NCBI RefSeq assembly: GCF_011064595.1
Contig: NZ_JAALJI010000007.1
Location: 1 to 64,000 of the forward strand
Source: Paludisphaera soli
GTDB lineage: Bacteria > Planctomycetota > Planctomycetia > Isosphaerales > Isosphaeraceae
Direction of reading: 5' to 3'
DNA: 64,000 nt
The translations under genes and the position numbers were made by a program. The notes beneath the pieces were generated by a model, which searched no databases, had not been told where the DNA came from, and was given only the letters and a program-made list of their open reading frames with translations. Of this stretch, positions 37,298-48,900 are shown one piece after another. The first letter of the stretch is position 1, and the number at the start of each line of letters is the position of its first letter.

Positions 37298-38863
37298 CAC
37301 CCGTGATCGGGCCGGGCTCGGGCGGGGCCCGCCCCGAGACGGGTCGCCCCGCCCGTCGAGGATTCGAGCCCCTCGCCCTTTGGGCCCGCCGACGCCGCCC
37401 GTTCGGGGCCACTCGGCCCCGGTCGTCCCGCCGCGCGGCGGGCCTCTGAGAGTGCGGCACCGACTGCCGAGGCCCTCCGGCCTGAGGATCCCGAACCAGC
37501 CCTCGTCCACTGGATCAGCCCAGCCAGGCGCGGCCGGCCGATCGTCCCGCCGCCCAGCCCCCACGCATACCACCCCTCGGGGCGTCCGACCGGCTTCCGG
37601 CCTGGACGGGACGGGAGGATCGCAACCTCGCTGATGCAGGAGGCAGGACTCCGATGGGTCGGGGCGGGCTGCGGGTGGGCCCGAAACGTCGCCCTCGAGG
37701 GGGATGGGACGACGCCCTGCTAGATGGGCCGGCGGCTCCCCCCGATGCGGGGCGGGTCCGTCTTCCGTGCGAACGGTGCGGGGCGGATGAGAAAGCCCCG
37801 CCGGGCCGATGCCCGGCGGGGCCGCGGGGGGACGCCGAAGACAAGATCGATGGTACTGCGGACCGCCGGGACGGCCTCGCCGAATCACCGCACTTGCTCC
37901 CGACCGTCGGCCGCGCGGCCGACGGTCCCGGGAGGTCGGGCCGACCGTCTCGATTGAATCCCGAGATTCACGACGCTGGGGTGGCCATCCGGTGCCCGGG
38001 CGGGAGCGGGACGTTGCGGCCGTCCACGTCGGGGCCCCGGGCGACGTCCCGAGGGGCGGCCCCCAGCCGACATGCGGGTCGGCCGCATCTCCGTGGATCA
38101 AACGACGCCACCCTCGGCGGAGGCCGGTCGGACGGGAGAACGGAGTGTTTCCACGACGCCCCGTCGCGCCGGGACGGTGGTTCTCCGTCGCGAGGCGAGG
38201 GCCGATCGCGGCGGCCGGCTCGTCCTCATTCGCGGCGTCCGCCGCCCGGGGCGGTTCCGGCGCACGGTCGGCGAGGGCCCGAGGCGGACGACGCGAGCGG
38301 CGAAGCCTCGACTCGGAAGGCTTCGAGGAATACGCCCGCCCCCGCCATCGACGGGTTCCCGCGGAGGCCGTCCCGCGAGCGCCCGCACTCGATCGACGGC
38401 CCATCCGCGCCGAGCCGGCTCCAACGGTCGGCCGCCGATGGTCCTGCGTCCCCGTGCAACCGGAGATCGGGCGACCCTTCCTCGCAGTCCTGCGCATCGA
38501 GGAAAGCGACGCCGACCGCTCCGGAGGGGGGGTGCCGTCGTCTGTATCGCCCGTCGTGCGCGGGCGCGCCGCCCCCGGGGGCATTCCCGACCCGGGAGCA
38601 CGAACGGGGATCCTGGCCTCCACGGCGCGCCGTACTCCGCCCAGGGTTGAAGCCCCGCTCCTGGCGATTCGGGCCCGCCGCGTCCGAAGACGGCTCCACC
38701 CCTCGGCGCGGACCTCCTCCCGGGCCTGGATCCCGCCTTCCCGGGAGGGGGGGCGGCTTGTTTCGTCGGCCGTGATGAGGTCGGCCCTCGGAGGTCGCCG
38801 GTCGAGGCCGCCCCGCCGGGAACCGTCCGCCCCGCGAAGGGGAAGTGAGTTCCGGTCGGCCGC
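37298..38863. other. gene-poor stretch inside replication block B
   Basis: No supported gene. It contains palindrome copy 4 at 37955. The rest is GC-rich with arginine-rich pseudo-frames on both strands. Confidence 0.5.
37955..37970. repeat. palindrome TGAATC-N4-GATTCA, copy 4
   Basis: Perfect 6+6 inverted repeat, spacer CCGA, followed by CGACGCTGG. The half-site near 2885 in block A has the same flank start (GAGATTCACGAC), so block A probably once had this copy too. Confidence 0.7.
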
Positions 38864-39185
38864 CGGGTTTCGTCAGTTCCGGCAGCGACGTCAGTGGGAA
38901 GGTAAGGATCGACCCGTCGTCGAAGGGATCACGAGGCGGCCGCCCTCTCTCGGGCTACCGTCCCTCGGATGGACGTCTTGGAGTACGAGAATACTATATA
39001 TATGTACAGTATACTCACTTTAAGAGTGATTACCCCGGCTTCCGAACGCCCGGGAGGGGGAGGGGGAGTACGGTTGCACGGCGAACGGATCCCCCCGTCG
39101 ATCTCGATCCTGCAAGCCCCCCTCGGCGCTCTTCGATCCCGCCTTAGCACCTCACTGACGTCGCTGCCGGAACTGACGAAACCCG
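38864..39185. mobile_element. MITE-like element with perfect 33-bp inverted ends
   Basis: The left arm 38864-38896 (starting CGGGTTTCGTCAGTTCCGG) and right arm 39153-39185 are exact reverse complements over 33 bp. The 256 bases between them contain the most AT-rich spot of the neighbourhood, around 38985-39035 (ACTATATATATGTACAG and ACTCACTTTAAGAGTG), and no gene. A possible short target duplication TCGGCC occurs just outside both ends, offset by two bases on the left. The size and structure fit a non-autonomous inverted-repeat transposon. An origin with an AT-rich unwinding core is the alternative. Confidence 0.65.
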
Positions 39186-39547
39186 TCGGCCCCTGCTCGG
39201 GTCCTTCCGACGCGGACTCTCGGGCCGCCCGCGGCCTCGGCCTCCTTCCGGCCGACGGTCCTCGACGACGCATCCCGGACGGCGGGGCGCGGACGTGATC
39301 CTCGTTGGGCCTCCTCCGGTACGCCCCCTCGGAAGCGTGCAGGGCCCCGTCCGGCATCGACCGGCTCGCGTCGCCGTCGCGGTCGCCGAAGAATGCGGCG
39401 CGGTCGGCCTCCGTCCGGATCGGGAGCCCGGGATAGCCTGGGCGTCCCCCGATGGAGACGGCGACGACGCGAATCGCCGTGCGGGGGCCGTGAACAGTTG
39501 GACCCCGATAGGGATGGAGCCCCGATGGGAAGAGGGAGAGAGTCGCC
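39186..39547. other. leader of the DUF3987 gene
   Basis: No gene is seen between the MITE-like element and the GTG at 39548. A GGGAAGAGGGAGAGAG purine block at about 39527-39542 provides the ribosome site. Confidence 0.45.
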
Positions 39548-41842
39548 GTGACCGAGTCTATCGTCGCCGCCCCGAGCGGCCCATCCGTTTCCGCCCCCCA
39601 GGACCCCGCGCCGACGGCGCCGAGCCACGCCGACCCTTCGACGTCCCCGCCCGCCCCGCCCCCCTCCGATCCCGCGTCGGCCCCCCGGTCCGACGCCCGA
39701 GACCCGAGCGACCCCGCGAACTGGCCCGACCCGATCGGGTTCGACGCCGGCCTCGAGGCCGTGCCGTCGTTCGACTACCGCCTGCTCCCCGAGCCCCTGA
39801 GGTCTCGCGTCCGGGACGTGGCCGACCGGGCCTCGGCGCCGGCCGAGTACGTGGCCGTCCCGATGTTGGTCGCGCTCAGCGGGGTGATCGGGCGCGGGCT
39901 GGCCGTCCGGCCGAGGCGCTTCGACGACTTCACGCCGACCGCGAACCTCTAGGGGGGCATCGTCGGGGCCCCCGGCACGATGAAGTCCCCGCTGGCGGAC
40001 GAGGGGACGGCCGCCCTCCGCAGGCTCGAGTCCGAGGCGGGGGAGGCCCACGAGGCGGCCTGCTCCCGGGACGCCGCGGAGGCCCTCGCGGCCGAGGCCG
40101 AGCTGGGCTGGCTCCGCAAGGAGCTGGCCCGGCTCGCGAGGAAGGGGGCGGCCGCCGCCGAGGAGCGGAGGACCATCGCCGAGCGGATCGCTGCCCTCGG
40201 GGCCCGGCCGACGCCCAGGGCCCGCCGTTTCGTCGTGGTGGACGCGACAGTCGAGAAGCTGGGCGAGCTGCTCAGGGACAACCCCCGGGGCCTGACCTGC
40301 CTCCGCGACGAGATCTCGGGGTGGGCGCAGGGCCTCGACCGCAAGGGGCGGGAGGGCGACCGCGGGTTCTTCCTCTCCGCCTGGAACGGCTCCGGGCTCG
40401 CGACGGTCGACCGGATCGGGCGGGGGACCGTGGCCTTCCGCAACCCGACGATCGCCCTCTTCGGGACGACCCAGCCGGACGCGATCGCCCGCCTGGTCGC
40501 CGAGGCCTCGACGGGGGGCCGGGGCGACGGGCTGATCGCCCGCTTCTCCCTCGCGGCCTGGCCCGACCCCGCGCCTTATCGGCCGGTCGACCGTCGTCCC
40601 GACCGGGCCCTCAAGCTCGCCGTCGACGACGTCTTCCGCCGCCTAGCCGAGGCCGACTTCGCCGCCCGCGGCGCCGAGGTCGACCCCTCCAGGCCGGACG
40701 ACCCCCCGTTCCTCCGCCTCTCCGCCGAGGCCCAGCCGATCTTCGACGGCTGGTTTGACGCCCTCTCGGCCCGACTCGCCGACTGGACGGGCGACGCGGC
40801 CATGGCGTCGCACCTCGCGAAATACAAGAAGCTGGCGCCGGCGTTGGGCCTGCTCCATCAGCTCTGCTCATGGGACGCGAAGTCGACGCTCGCCCCGGTC
40901 TCCGCCGAGGCGGTCCGGGCCGCGATCGGCTGGTGCGGGCACCTCGAGGCCCACGCCCGCCGCGTCTACGGCTGCAAGGCCCGCTCCGCCTTCTCCCCCG
41001 GGGCCGTCCTGGCCGGCCGGATCGACGAGCTGCCGTCCCCCTTCAAGGCCCGGGACCTCGCACGCAGGAAGTGGTCCGGCCTGGCGACCCCCGAGTCGGT
41101 CGAGCGGGCCCTCGAGGAGGCGTGCGAGCGGCGGTGGATCATGGCGGCCCCCACGTCCCCGGGACGCAGCGGTCGACCGACCGTGGCCTACCACCGCAAC
41201 CCCCGCCGACCCGGCCGGGCCGTCCCGCCGCCGCGGGCCATGGGCGAGCCCCTGGGCCTGGAGGACCTTTTCGCCCTCGCCCTGGAGTTCGAGGAGTCGG
41301 GCGCGGCCGAGGACGTCGCGATCTCCCCGTCCTGCATGGCGGCGGGCCTCGTCAAGTTCTCCGCGAGGAACCGGAAGCTCGGCGGCTCTCCGGCGGACGT
41401 TTGCTTGTCCGTGGGCTCGGACCGCGTGTCCGCCCTGGAAGCCCTCACTGAGGCGGTCGAGCAGGTCCTCGGGCGGCGCGACTCGGGCTCCCCGATCGGG
41501 CCCGACCCCCGCGTGAACCCGCCGGGAGGCCCGCCGGAGCCGCCGCCCCCACCGCCCGCCCCCGAGCCGGGCTCGCCGGGCGTCGCCTACCCCGCCGACC
41601 TCCCCGCCCGGGTCGTCGCCGCGTCGGGCCTGGGGGCGGCCGGCGAGGCCCGCGCGCCGGCCGCCGGGAAGTCGGCGCGGGTTCGGGCTCGGCGGCGGTC
41701 GGACTCCGGACGCGCGGCGTCCCGGCCGACGGCTCCCGCCGCCCCGCGTCCGAGATGCGGGCGGGCCCCTTCCAGATCCCCGGCCGTCTCCTGCAGACCG
41801 CCGAGCCCACCCCGGCTCGTCTCGTCGCGTCCGCCTCCTTGA
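39548..41842 (+). pseudogene. DUF3987 replication protein broken by an amber codon
   Basis: The frame from GTG 39548 to TGA 41840-41842 encodes about 764 residues of the DUF3987 (YfjI-like) family of ATPases found in integrated elements. After a Pro/Ser/Ala-rich N-terminus come YVAVPMLVALSGVIGRGLAV, the P-loop GAPGTMKSP, LTCLRDEISGWAQGLDRKG, FFLSAWNGSG and IALFGTTQPDAIARLV. A single TAG at 39950-39952 replaces the Trp expected in PTANLWGGIVGAPG; TGG to TAG is one base change. It falls five codons before the P-loop, so only a useless N-terminal stub would form without read-through. The last 200 residues are a Pro-rich extension not usual for the family. The rest of the frame is clean. Confidence 0.82.
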
Positions 41843-42055
41843 GTCCGGTCCCGAGCCGACTCGTGTCCCGGCCCCGGGCCGATCGACCACCACGCCGATG
41901 CGGGTCGGCGACCGCGAGCCGATCCTCGCCCTCGTCCGCTTCGACCTCGGCGGCCTCCCGCGTCGATCCGATGGAGGTTGCGATGGACGGCCGCTCGCCC
42001 CCCCACGGCTCGGACCGCGACTCGTCGCGGGCGTGACGCCCGTGGGCCCCCGATC

Positions 42056-42071
42056 TGAATCTCGGGATTCA
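42056..42071. repeat. palindrome TGAATC-N4-GATTCA, copy 5
   Basis: Perfect 6+6 inverted repeat, spacer TCGG, about 210 bases after the DUF3987 stop. It parallels copy 2, which follows the ATPase of block A; the flanks (CGATCGGGCCGCC) also match. Confidence 0.7.
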
Positions 42072-43590
42072 TCTCGATCGGGCCGCCCTGCGATTACGCG
42101 CGGACGTCCGACGCCGCCTCGCCGCGTCTCCTTGCAGGGCGGGCCCCGGCCGTCGAAGTCCACCGAGGGCGGCCCGGATGATCGATGGTGATCACCCGGT
42201 CCGGTCGCGAGGGCCGCCGGGGGGAGCCCAAGGTGCGGGAGCCCCCCGGCCACACCCGCCCTGGCGATATGGCGGGATCCTTCGAGGACGTCGCGAGGCG
42301 CTCGACGACCTCCGAGCGGCCCGGTCGGGTTCGGCTCGACCTCGACCGCGGCCTCCCTCGCGGAGTCCGGGAAGACGCCCCGGAGTAGGGCGCGCGGCGA
42401 GGCGGCGACGGCGGCCCTGCGACCGGCCCCGGAACGAGGCGAGCCCGGGGCTCGGCCGGGCCGGCGCGGCTCCGCGAGGACGTCGTCCGGCCCGCATGGG
42501 GGCGATGCCGAGAGGAGCTCGGCTTACGCACCTCGCGGGGGCGGGCCGGCTGGAGGCGTGCGACGCGGCGGACGCGGCGACCGGGACTCGTCGCCTCCCC
42601 GGCCCGCCCCCCCACGCACAGTCCCCGCGACGCCGGCGAGCGGCCTTCCCGCCCGAGGCGGCCCCCGGACGAAGACGCCCGGATCGCGTCGAATTCGACG
42701 TCGGCATGGAGTCGCCTGCAGCGGAGGCCGTGCTCGAGGCCGAGCGTCGGCGAGCAGGCCGATCGATCATCGGTCGCCTCCCCTCGTCAGGGGCCCGGAG
42801 GCGAAGACGCGGAGGAGCGTGGGGAGGACCTGACGATCGTCTCGGCCCCTCCGACGCCCCCTTGAGGCGTCGAGGGCGCTCGTCGACGGCGGGCGCCGAA
42901 TCCGTGCCGGGCCGCCGGCCGCGGCCACGCCCCGGCGCGCGGTCGCCGGGTCGCCGTCCCGAGACCGGGGCGCAACCTCGGCATGCGGGACGGTCGGGGA
43001 GCGCCGGCCGGCGATTCACGATCGCGGCGGCGCGACGGCATGACCCATGCGGCCCCTCCCATCGCCCGACTACGAGCACGGCCGCCGAGGTCCACCTCCG
43101 GCGGACCGGGCCGACCGCGCTTTTGCAACAAATCCCAGCGAGGTCGTCATCCGCATTCGCGGGGGGGACGCGATGGATCCGCACCCCGCCCGGCGGCTGC
43201 GGCCCCCCGATCCCCGCCCCCCGGGACTCGTCGGCGACGACGTGCGGGGCCGGCGACGGCGGCTCGACGAACGACGTCCGGCGTCGCCGAGATCGGAGGA
43301 TCGACGGGCGAATCGTTCGAATGCTCCGCCCGGACGGCCCCGGCGTGGGCGAGGCCGGCTCGCGAGATCGATCAGGGCTTCCGACGTGGTCGAGAGGGAT
43401 CCGCCCTTCAGCTCGCGGGAGCTAAAAAGAACCGACCCTAGGGCAGGGCCCTCGAGCCCGCCGTCCCCCCAGCTCGATGGTCGGCGTCGTCGACGTCCGG
43501 CGGTCGAACTCGAGGGGACGGTCGGGCTGGGATGGATCCGGCCGCCGTGGGCCGACGCCCAGCGGGTCGAGGACGGACGGCCCCGCCGGG
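42072..43590. other. gene-poor stretch
   Basis: No supported gene, hairpin or repeat on either strand. The open frames lack recognisable motifs and overlap each other on all six frames. Confidence 0.5.
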
Positions 43591-44312
43591 TCAGGGCCGG
43601 GCCGGCGGGCGCGACGGCCTGTCGAAGCAGATGCGGCCGCGCTCGCAGGTGATCGGCTGGCAGGACCTCGGGACGGCCTGCTCGTACGGGCAGACGAGCA
43701 CGCCGTTGGCCCGCTTGAGCGGCCCCGACCGGCGGACGCGGAAGGCCAGGTCGGCCGACGCCGGCACCGAGCCGGGCGGCTCGCCCGGCCCGATCATCCA
43801 GGCCGTCCGGACGCCCGGGTCGCAGGGCGGAGGCCCGGAGTCGCGGTCGCCGGAATACCACAGCTGCACATTGGGCAGGCCGGCGAAGTCCGCCAACGCC
43901 CTTCAGATCTCGGGCACCCTCCAGGACCGCGTGTAGGCGAAGAAAATGGTCGAGCGGCAGAGCCGGGCGGCCTCGGCCCAGAGGCCGACGTAGCCCGCGG
44001 AGTGGAAGTCGCCCGAGCCGTGCACGCGGACGACTCGGATGAAGTCGCGACGGACCTGGCCGGCCAGGTCGGCGACGAAGCCGGGGCCCTCGGCCCGGGC
44101 CACGTTCCGGGCGTGGCGAGACTTCACGGACGGGAAGGCGAAGCGTCCCGAGCGCGCGTAGCAGGACGCCCGGCACGCCGGGGTGGACCCGGGGCAGGAG
44201 GCGACCGCGGGGGTCGAGAAGGTCCAGATCAGCTCCCGCCCCAGCTTCGCATTCCCCCGGCAGAGCAGCGGGTGGCGGGGGCGGACGCGAGGATTTCGAG
44301 GCGATTCGACAT
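43591..44312 (-). pseudogene. GP88-family protein, frameshift and stop
   Basis: Begins MSNRLEILASAPAT at ATG 44312, preceded by AGGAG. The body matches the Gene product 88 family known from actinophages and many bacterial elements: GNAKLGRELIWTFSTPA, the Cys motif CPGSTPACRASCYA, VVRVHGSGDFHSAGYVGLW, TIFFAYTRSW and VQLWYSGDRDSG. A one-base loss in the run at 44270-44272 shifts the frame; adding one C on the coding strand gives APATPLLCRGNAKLG. A TGA at 43903-43905 follows RSWRVPEI where Arg (CGA) is likely. The function of the family is unknown; the conserved Cys set suggests metal binding. It is cargo of replication block B. Confidence 0.75.
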
Positions 44313-45320
44313 GGGGCGGCTCCTGGAGGGCGGCCCGGGTCGGTCGCGGGCCGGCGGCCCGGCGAGCATCCGGGCTCGTGCGGGTCGGTCGGTGACGCGC
44401 GCAGACTCTCCGAGGCCGAGGGGCCGGCCGGCGATGCCTGGCCCGAGCGGCTCGGGGATGCGGACGTCGCGGGGCCACGCCGGGCGACACTGGCGACAGG
44501 GGGGAGGGGGAGGGGCCGACCGGGCGGCGGCAAGCTCGCCGGCCGGCCCGCGGGCAGGGGGCGTGGCGAAGTCCGACCGGCTCCGACCGCCCGAGACGAC
44601 GGCGGCGTCCGCGCGCCGGGCTTGGGGCCGCACGACGTGCCGTGCGGCCCCCGGACGCACGGTCCCCAGGCGTCGAGGAAGGCCGCGACGAGGGTTCGGC
44701 CCGCTCGTTCCGCGATCCGAGACGCAGCCGCGGCGGCGGGGGACGCCCGGTTTCTCGGCGATTTCGACGGGGTAAGAGGAAGGCGGAGCCTCGATGCACG
44801 GTGCCCGTCCCGGTCTCACGAGATTCACGCGAAGGGCGCATCGAGCGGAGGCGGGGCTGCCTGCGCGTCACGCCCGCCCCGACGTCGCGGCGTTCGGATC
44901 GCGAGGGTCCTCGCGAAGCGAGTCGAGGGGCTAACGCTCCCGATCCTTGATGACGCGGTTCCGCCGCGGATTAAGCGGAGATGGGAAGGGAGGAGCGACT
45001 CGGACGTTCGGGGCGGGAAGGGCTCCCCGGCCTCTCGACCGACCTCCCCGATCTCAGGCGCGGGACGATCTGTCGGATCGTCCGGATACGAGCCCAACGC
45101 ACGCTCGGCGACGTCGGGTGCAGGCTTCGCGGGCCGGATCGAAAGGAGCTCTTGCGGTGCCGTAAGGCCGCAGCCCGGAATCGGTTTCGACGACTTTCAC
45201 CCGCGACGTCGAGCGTAGGCCCTCGACTCCGGGCTCCTGATCGGAGGGTCGGGCGGAACGGACCCGGGCGAGCCCTCTCGCGGTGGCCCTCGGCCCGTCG
45301 AGCGGCCCGGCCGCCAGAGG
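44313..45320. other. gene-poor stretch
   Basis: No supported gene. It ends at the glycosyltransferase stub and probably marks the right edge of accessory block B. Confidence 0.45.
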
Positions 45321-45620
45321 TCAGTCCGGACGCGCGATCGATCCGAAGAAGTACTGGTACCGCCCAGCGACCGCGTCCGGGGCCCACCGACCGGCCTCCA
45401 TCAGGACGAGTTCGCGATGGCGGGCCTCCCACGCGGGGTCGTCCCAGAGCCGTTCGATCGTCGCCACCCAGGGGGCGACCTCGCGGTCGGCCGGCGTCGC
45501 GAGGCCGCCCGTGAAGCCCTCGGGGGGCGTGGGGAGGAACCCGCCGTCGTCGAGCGTCTCCGGCAGGGTGCCGCGGTCGCTGGCGAGGACTGCGATCCCG
45601 TTGGCCATGGCCTCAGACCG
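45321..45620 (-). pseudogene. glycosyltransferase C-terminal fragment
   Basis: About 100 residues match the end of a group 1 glycosyltransferase: the nucleotide-sugar binding stretch SEAMANGIAVLASDRGTLPE followed by TLDDGGFL, then VAPWVATIERLWDD. Upstream of Ser-Glu-Ala the similarity stops abruptly, so about two thirds of the gene is missing. It marks a deletion or insertion breakpoint near 45620. Confidence 0.72.
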
Positions 45621-45952
45621 TCCCGGCGTTCTCAGTTCGAGGGAGCGGTTTTCGGCCCCCCTGAGCTGGCCGGGAGCGGTGATAGACCCCGATGGGGCAT
45701 GACCGAGAAGCGAAATCAGGCCAAGCAGGATGTCGAGTCGCGCCGGTAAGCTGATCACCTCCTAATGATTTTTCAAGAGTTCTTTACATCGACATCAGGC
45801 TTCGTGTCGACGAGATCGGAGCGGAGGATCGCCGGATGGAGCGACGCTGCAGCGATTCACCATCGGACGTATGCTCGACGCCTCGGGCGGTTACGCCTGA
45901 TTCAGCCGAGGCGGCGCGAGCGGGCCGGGCTTCAGTCGTGGCGATCGCACCA
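45621..45952. other. intergenic with AT-rich spot
   Basis: A locally AT-rich stretch (TAATGATTTTTCAAGAG) lies near 45765. No gene is seen. The glycosyltransferase breakpoint is at its left edge. Confidence 0.4.
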
Positions 45953-48900
45953 CTAGGAACGGGTCCGGACCTCGATCACAGTCGAATACCGGGAGGCTCC
46001 TTTCGCATCGAGGGCGGCGACCCGGAACCAGTAGCGGGTACGCGGCTTCAGTTCGGTCCAGCGGAAGCTCGCCTTGTCCGCCTGGCCGGACCGAGATTCG
46101 GCGAAGTGCACCCCGTCCAGGCTGATCTCGACTCGGTAGCCGCTCCCGCCCGTCGAGTCGTGGTCCCACTTCAGGTCGACCTTCGTCGCCCAGATGGTGT
46201 CCGCGCGGAGGCCAGCCGGCGCCGCAATCGGTCCCGCGTGGCGTACCGGCTCCGTCAGAGGGGCCTGCGCCGAGGACGGCTCCGGTCGCGGGGTCGACGC
46301 CTCGGCCGGGCCCGGATGGGGCGTCGGCCCCACGGGCGGTTCGAGGTCGGTCACGACCATGATCTCGTTCGTGTAGTCCGAATAGGCCTCGCCGTTGGCG
46401 GCTCGGACCTTGAACCAGTAGCGGGTGCCGGGCTCCAGGCCCGCGACGCGGAAGTCGGCGTCGCCGGCGACGGTCGTCCCGACGTGGCGCCAGTCCTCGC
46501 CGTCGCGGCGCACCGCGACGCGGAAGCCCGTCACGTCGCCCGACCGGTCGTCCCATATGAGGTCGACCATCGTCGTGCGGACGTCGTCCGCTCGCAGGCG
46601 CGTGGGAGCCGAGGGGGCGGCCAGGAAGGGCGAGGTGGGCGTCGTTCGGGTCCGAGCCGAGTCCGTGGACGAGTCGTCCGGGAGCGGTCCTGAGCCCCCA
46701 CGGGCCGCGTCGACGCGCACCGTCGTGACGCCCTGCTCGCCGGTCACGGCCACCTCCAGGGCCCGAGGCTGGCGATCGGCTAGGGCGACCGATGCCGCCG
46801 ACGGGGCAGGCCCCGAGGTCACGGGGACGAGGGGCGGTGCCTCGCCGGCCCCCGCCGGCACCCCCGGGACGGTCCGAGCGGTCGGCCCCGGATCGGCGGG
46901 ACGGAGGACGTCCAGAGCCTTCTCGAAGTACCCGAGCCGGACGTCGAACGAATCCTTGTCATACGTGTTCACCACCTTGGAGATGCCGTCGCTGACCGAT
47001 CTCGCCGTCCCCGCTCCCGACTTCTGGGATTCGGAGTAGCGGTCGGCGTGCGCGTTCAGGCCGTGATGGTCCCAGAACCAGCCCCCTACGCGAGCCGCGG
47101 CGATCGGGTCCCGGGCGACCTTCCAGGGGTCCCAGACCAGCCGCTCGTCCTCGTAGAGGCCGATCGAGGCCGCTCGGTAGTTGCTCTTGAAGGTGAGGTG
47201 GATGAATCCTCGGCCGATATATCTCCATCCGTCGCCGGCAGCGTCGTTGCCGTATCGACCCCCGTAGACCTCCTCGGCCAGCGCGGGGGGGTTGTGGGCG
47301 AAGCCCTGAGTCGACGCGAGCGTCGGGAAACGCTTCGGCCAGACCTCCGTGAGGCGCTTCGCCTTGTAGTCGAGATCCTCAGTCATCGCCTCCAGGCTCT
47401 TGGTCTCCAGCCGGACCTGGGCCAGGAAGGCGGCCTGCCGCTTGTGGGTGACGATGCCGAACTCGCCGAGGGTGCGATTGAGCGGCTCCAGATATTTGCG
47501 CAGGGTCGCGTCGGAGGCGGACGCCATGACCTGGCGGAGCTGGTCGAGCGTGACTACCCCGAGCCGCGTCGCGTTGTTCGACTCGTCGGTTTCGATCTCC
47601 GACCCGACGGACAAAGAGGTCGCGGGGGTCGGGGGCTCCTCGGACGGGTCGATCACGACGAACAGGTAGGGACGGGCGACCGTCCCGCCGAAGCGCGCCG
47701 GGAAGACGACGTCGACCGCATGCGACCCCACGACGCCCGTCTCCTCGCCGTCGCGGTCGCGGGAGGGCAGGGGGATCGTCGCGATCAGCTCGGCGTCCCC
47801 GTCGAAGGAGGGGCCGGCGCCGCGATAGAGGCCGACGAGTGGGCCGGACCTCAGCCGATCGCCCGACACCTCGTAGTGCAGCACGAGGCTGTCATCGTCG
47901 ATCGCGTCGGCGCGGACGACGCGGATGTCCACCAGCCGCCGCGACGGATCCAGCGACACCACCTTCGTATTGTTCCCCGAGTCCGTCTCCGGCACCGAGC
48001 CGTCCGAGTTGAGGATCATCGCGAGGTGCGTGGCCCCGGCCGGGGGCTCGCCGAGTTCGCGGGGGGTTAAGTGGAGGTTGAATTGACGCGTCGAACTCGG
48101 GATGGCCGATCGGGAGTTGTAGCTCTCCAGGCCGTCGGCCGCGGCGGTGCCGAGGTCCCGGCCGTCGGCGCCCAGCCATCTCAGGGCGACGCCGTGGCGC
48201 CATTCGCCCGGCCAGAGACGAGACGGCACCGCCTCCTGCGTCACGTCGTAGCGGAGGCGGAGCACGTCCCCGTCCCACCACAGCTCGCGGGCGGACAGGT
48301 CGGGGAGGTCGGTCTCGAGGTAGTCCACGTCGAGCTTATAAGGCCCGAACGAGGCGTGGGATCGGGACGGGTTGTCGCCGCCGCCCCCCGCAGGATCGTA
48401 CTTCCGGCTGCTCGAATGCGAGATGCCGAGGTAGTAGGTGCCGGCCTTGAAGAAGGTGTAGTCCAACTGCCAGGTCGCGCGTCCTGCTTTCTGGGAGCCG
48501 GAGAGCGGGGTGGAGACCTGCGCGGGGCCGGTCAGGTTCATGGCCGGCATTTGCACGCCGTCGGCGTCGAAGAGCTTCAAGGCCACGGAGGCCGAGCCCT
48601 TGATCGGCTTCTGCTTGGGGAACGGGGTCGAAGTTGCCCAGGTCTCGACGCGGAAGCGGAGCCTGGCGCCGTCCTCGACCTGGAACCGATACAGGTCGAC
48701 GTCCTGGGCGTTCAGGCGGATGAACTCGCCCCGGGACATGCCGGCTCTCGGGGCGTCGAGGAGCCCCAAGGCGTCGGTCACGGCGGTCGGCGTCCGCCCG
48801 GCGGTGATGAGGCCGAAGTCCGTGACGCGCTCGCGGATGGTGTCGTCCGGGTCGTCGGGGTCGACGTTGGCGGCCTGCCGGCCGGTCGCCACGGCCGCGG

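Noticed and set aside
41898-42191. Short frame after the DUF3987 gene as a counterpart of the 6055-6348 frame
   Set aside because: A faint similarity (LALVRFDL against RALVHFDI) is too short to support homology by eye.
3472-43905. Reassignment of TAG to a sense codon
   Set aside because: Five of the interrupted positions are TAG, but TAG is the easiest stop to reach by one change from common GC-rich codons (CAG, GAG, TGG, TAC, TCG). The intact chitinase-like gene ends with TAG, and other lesions are TGA or TAA.
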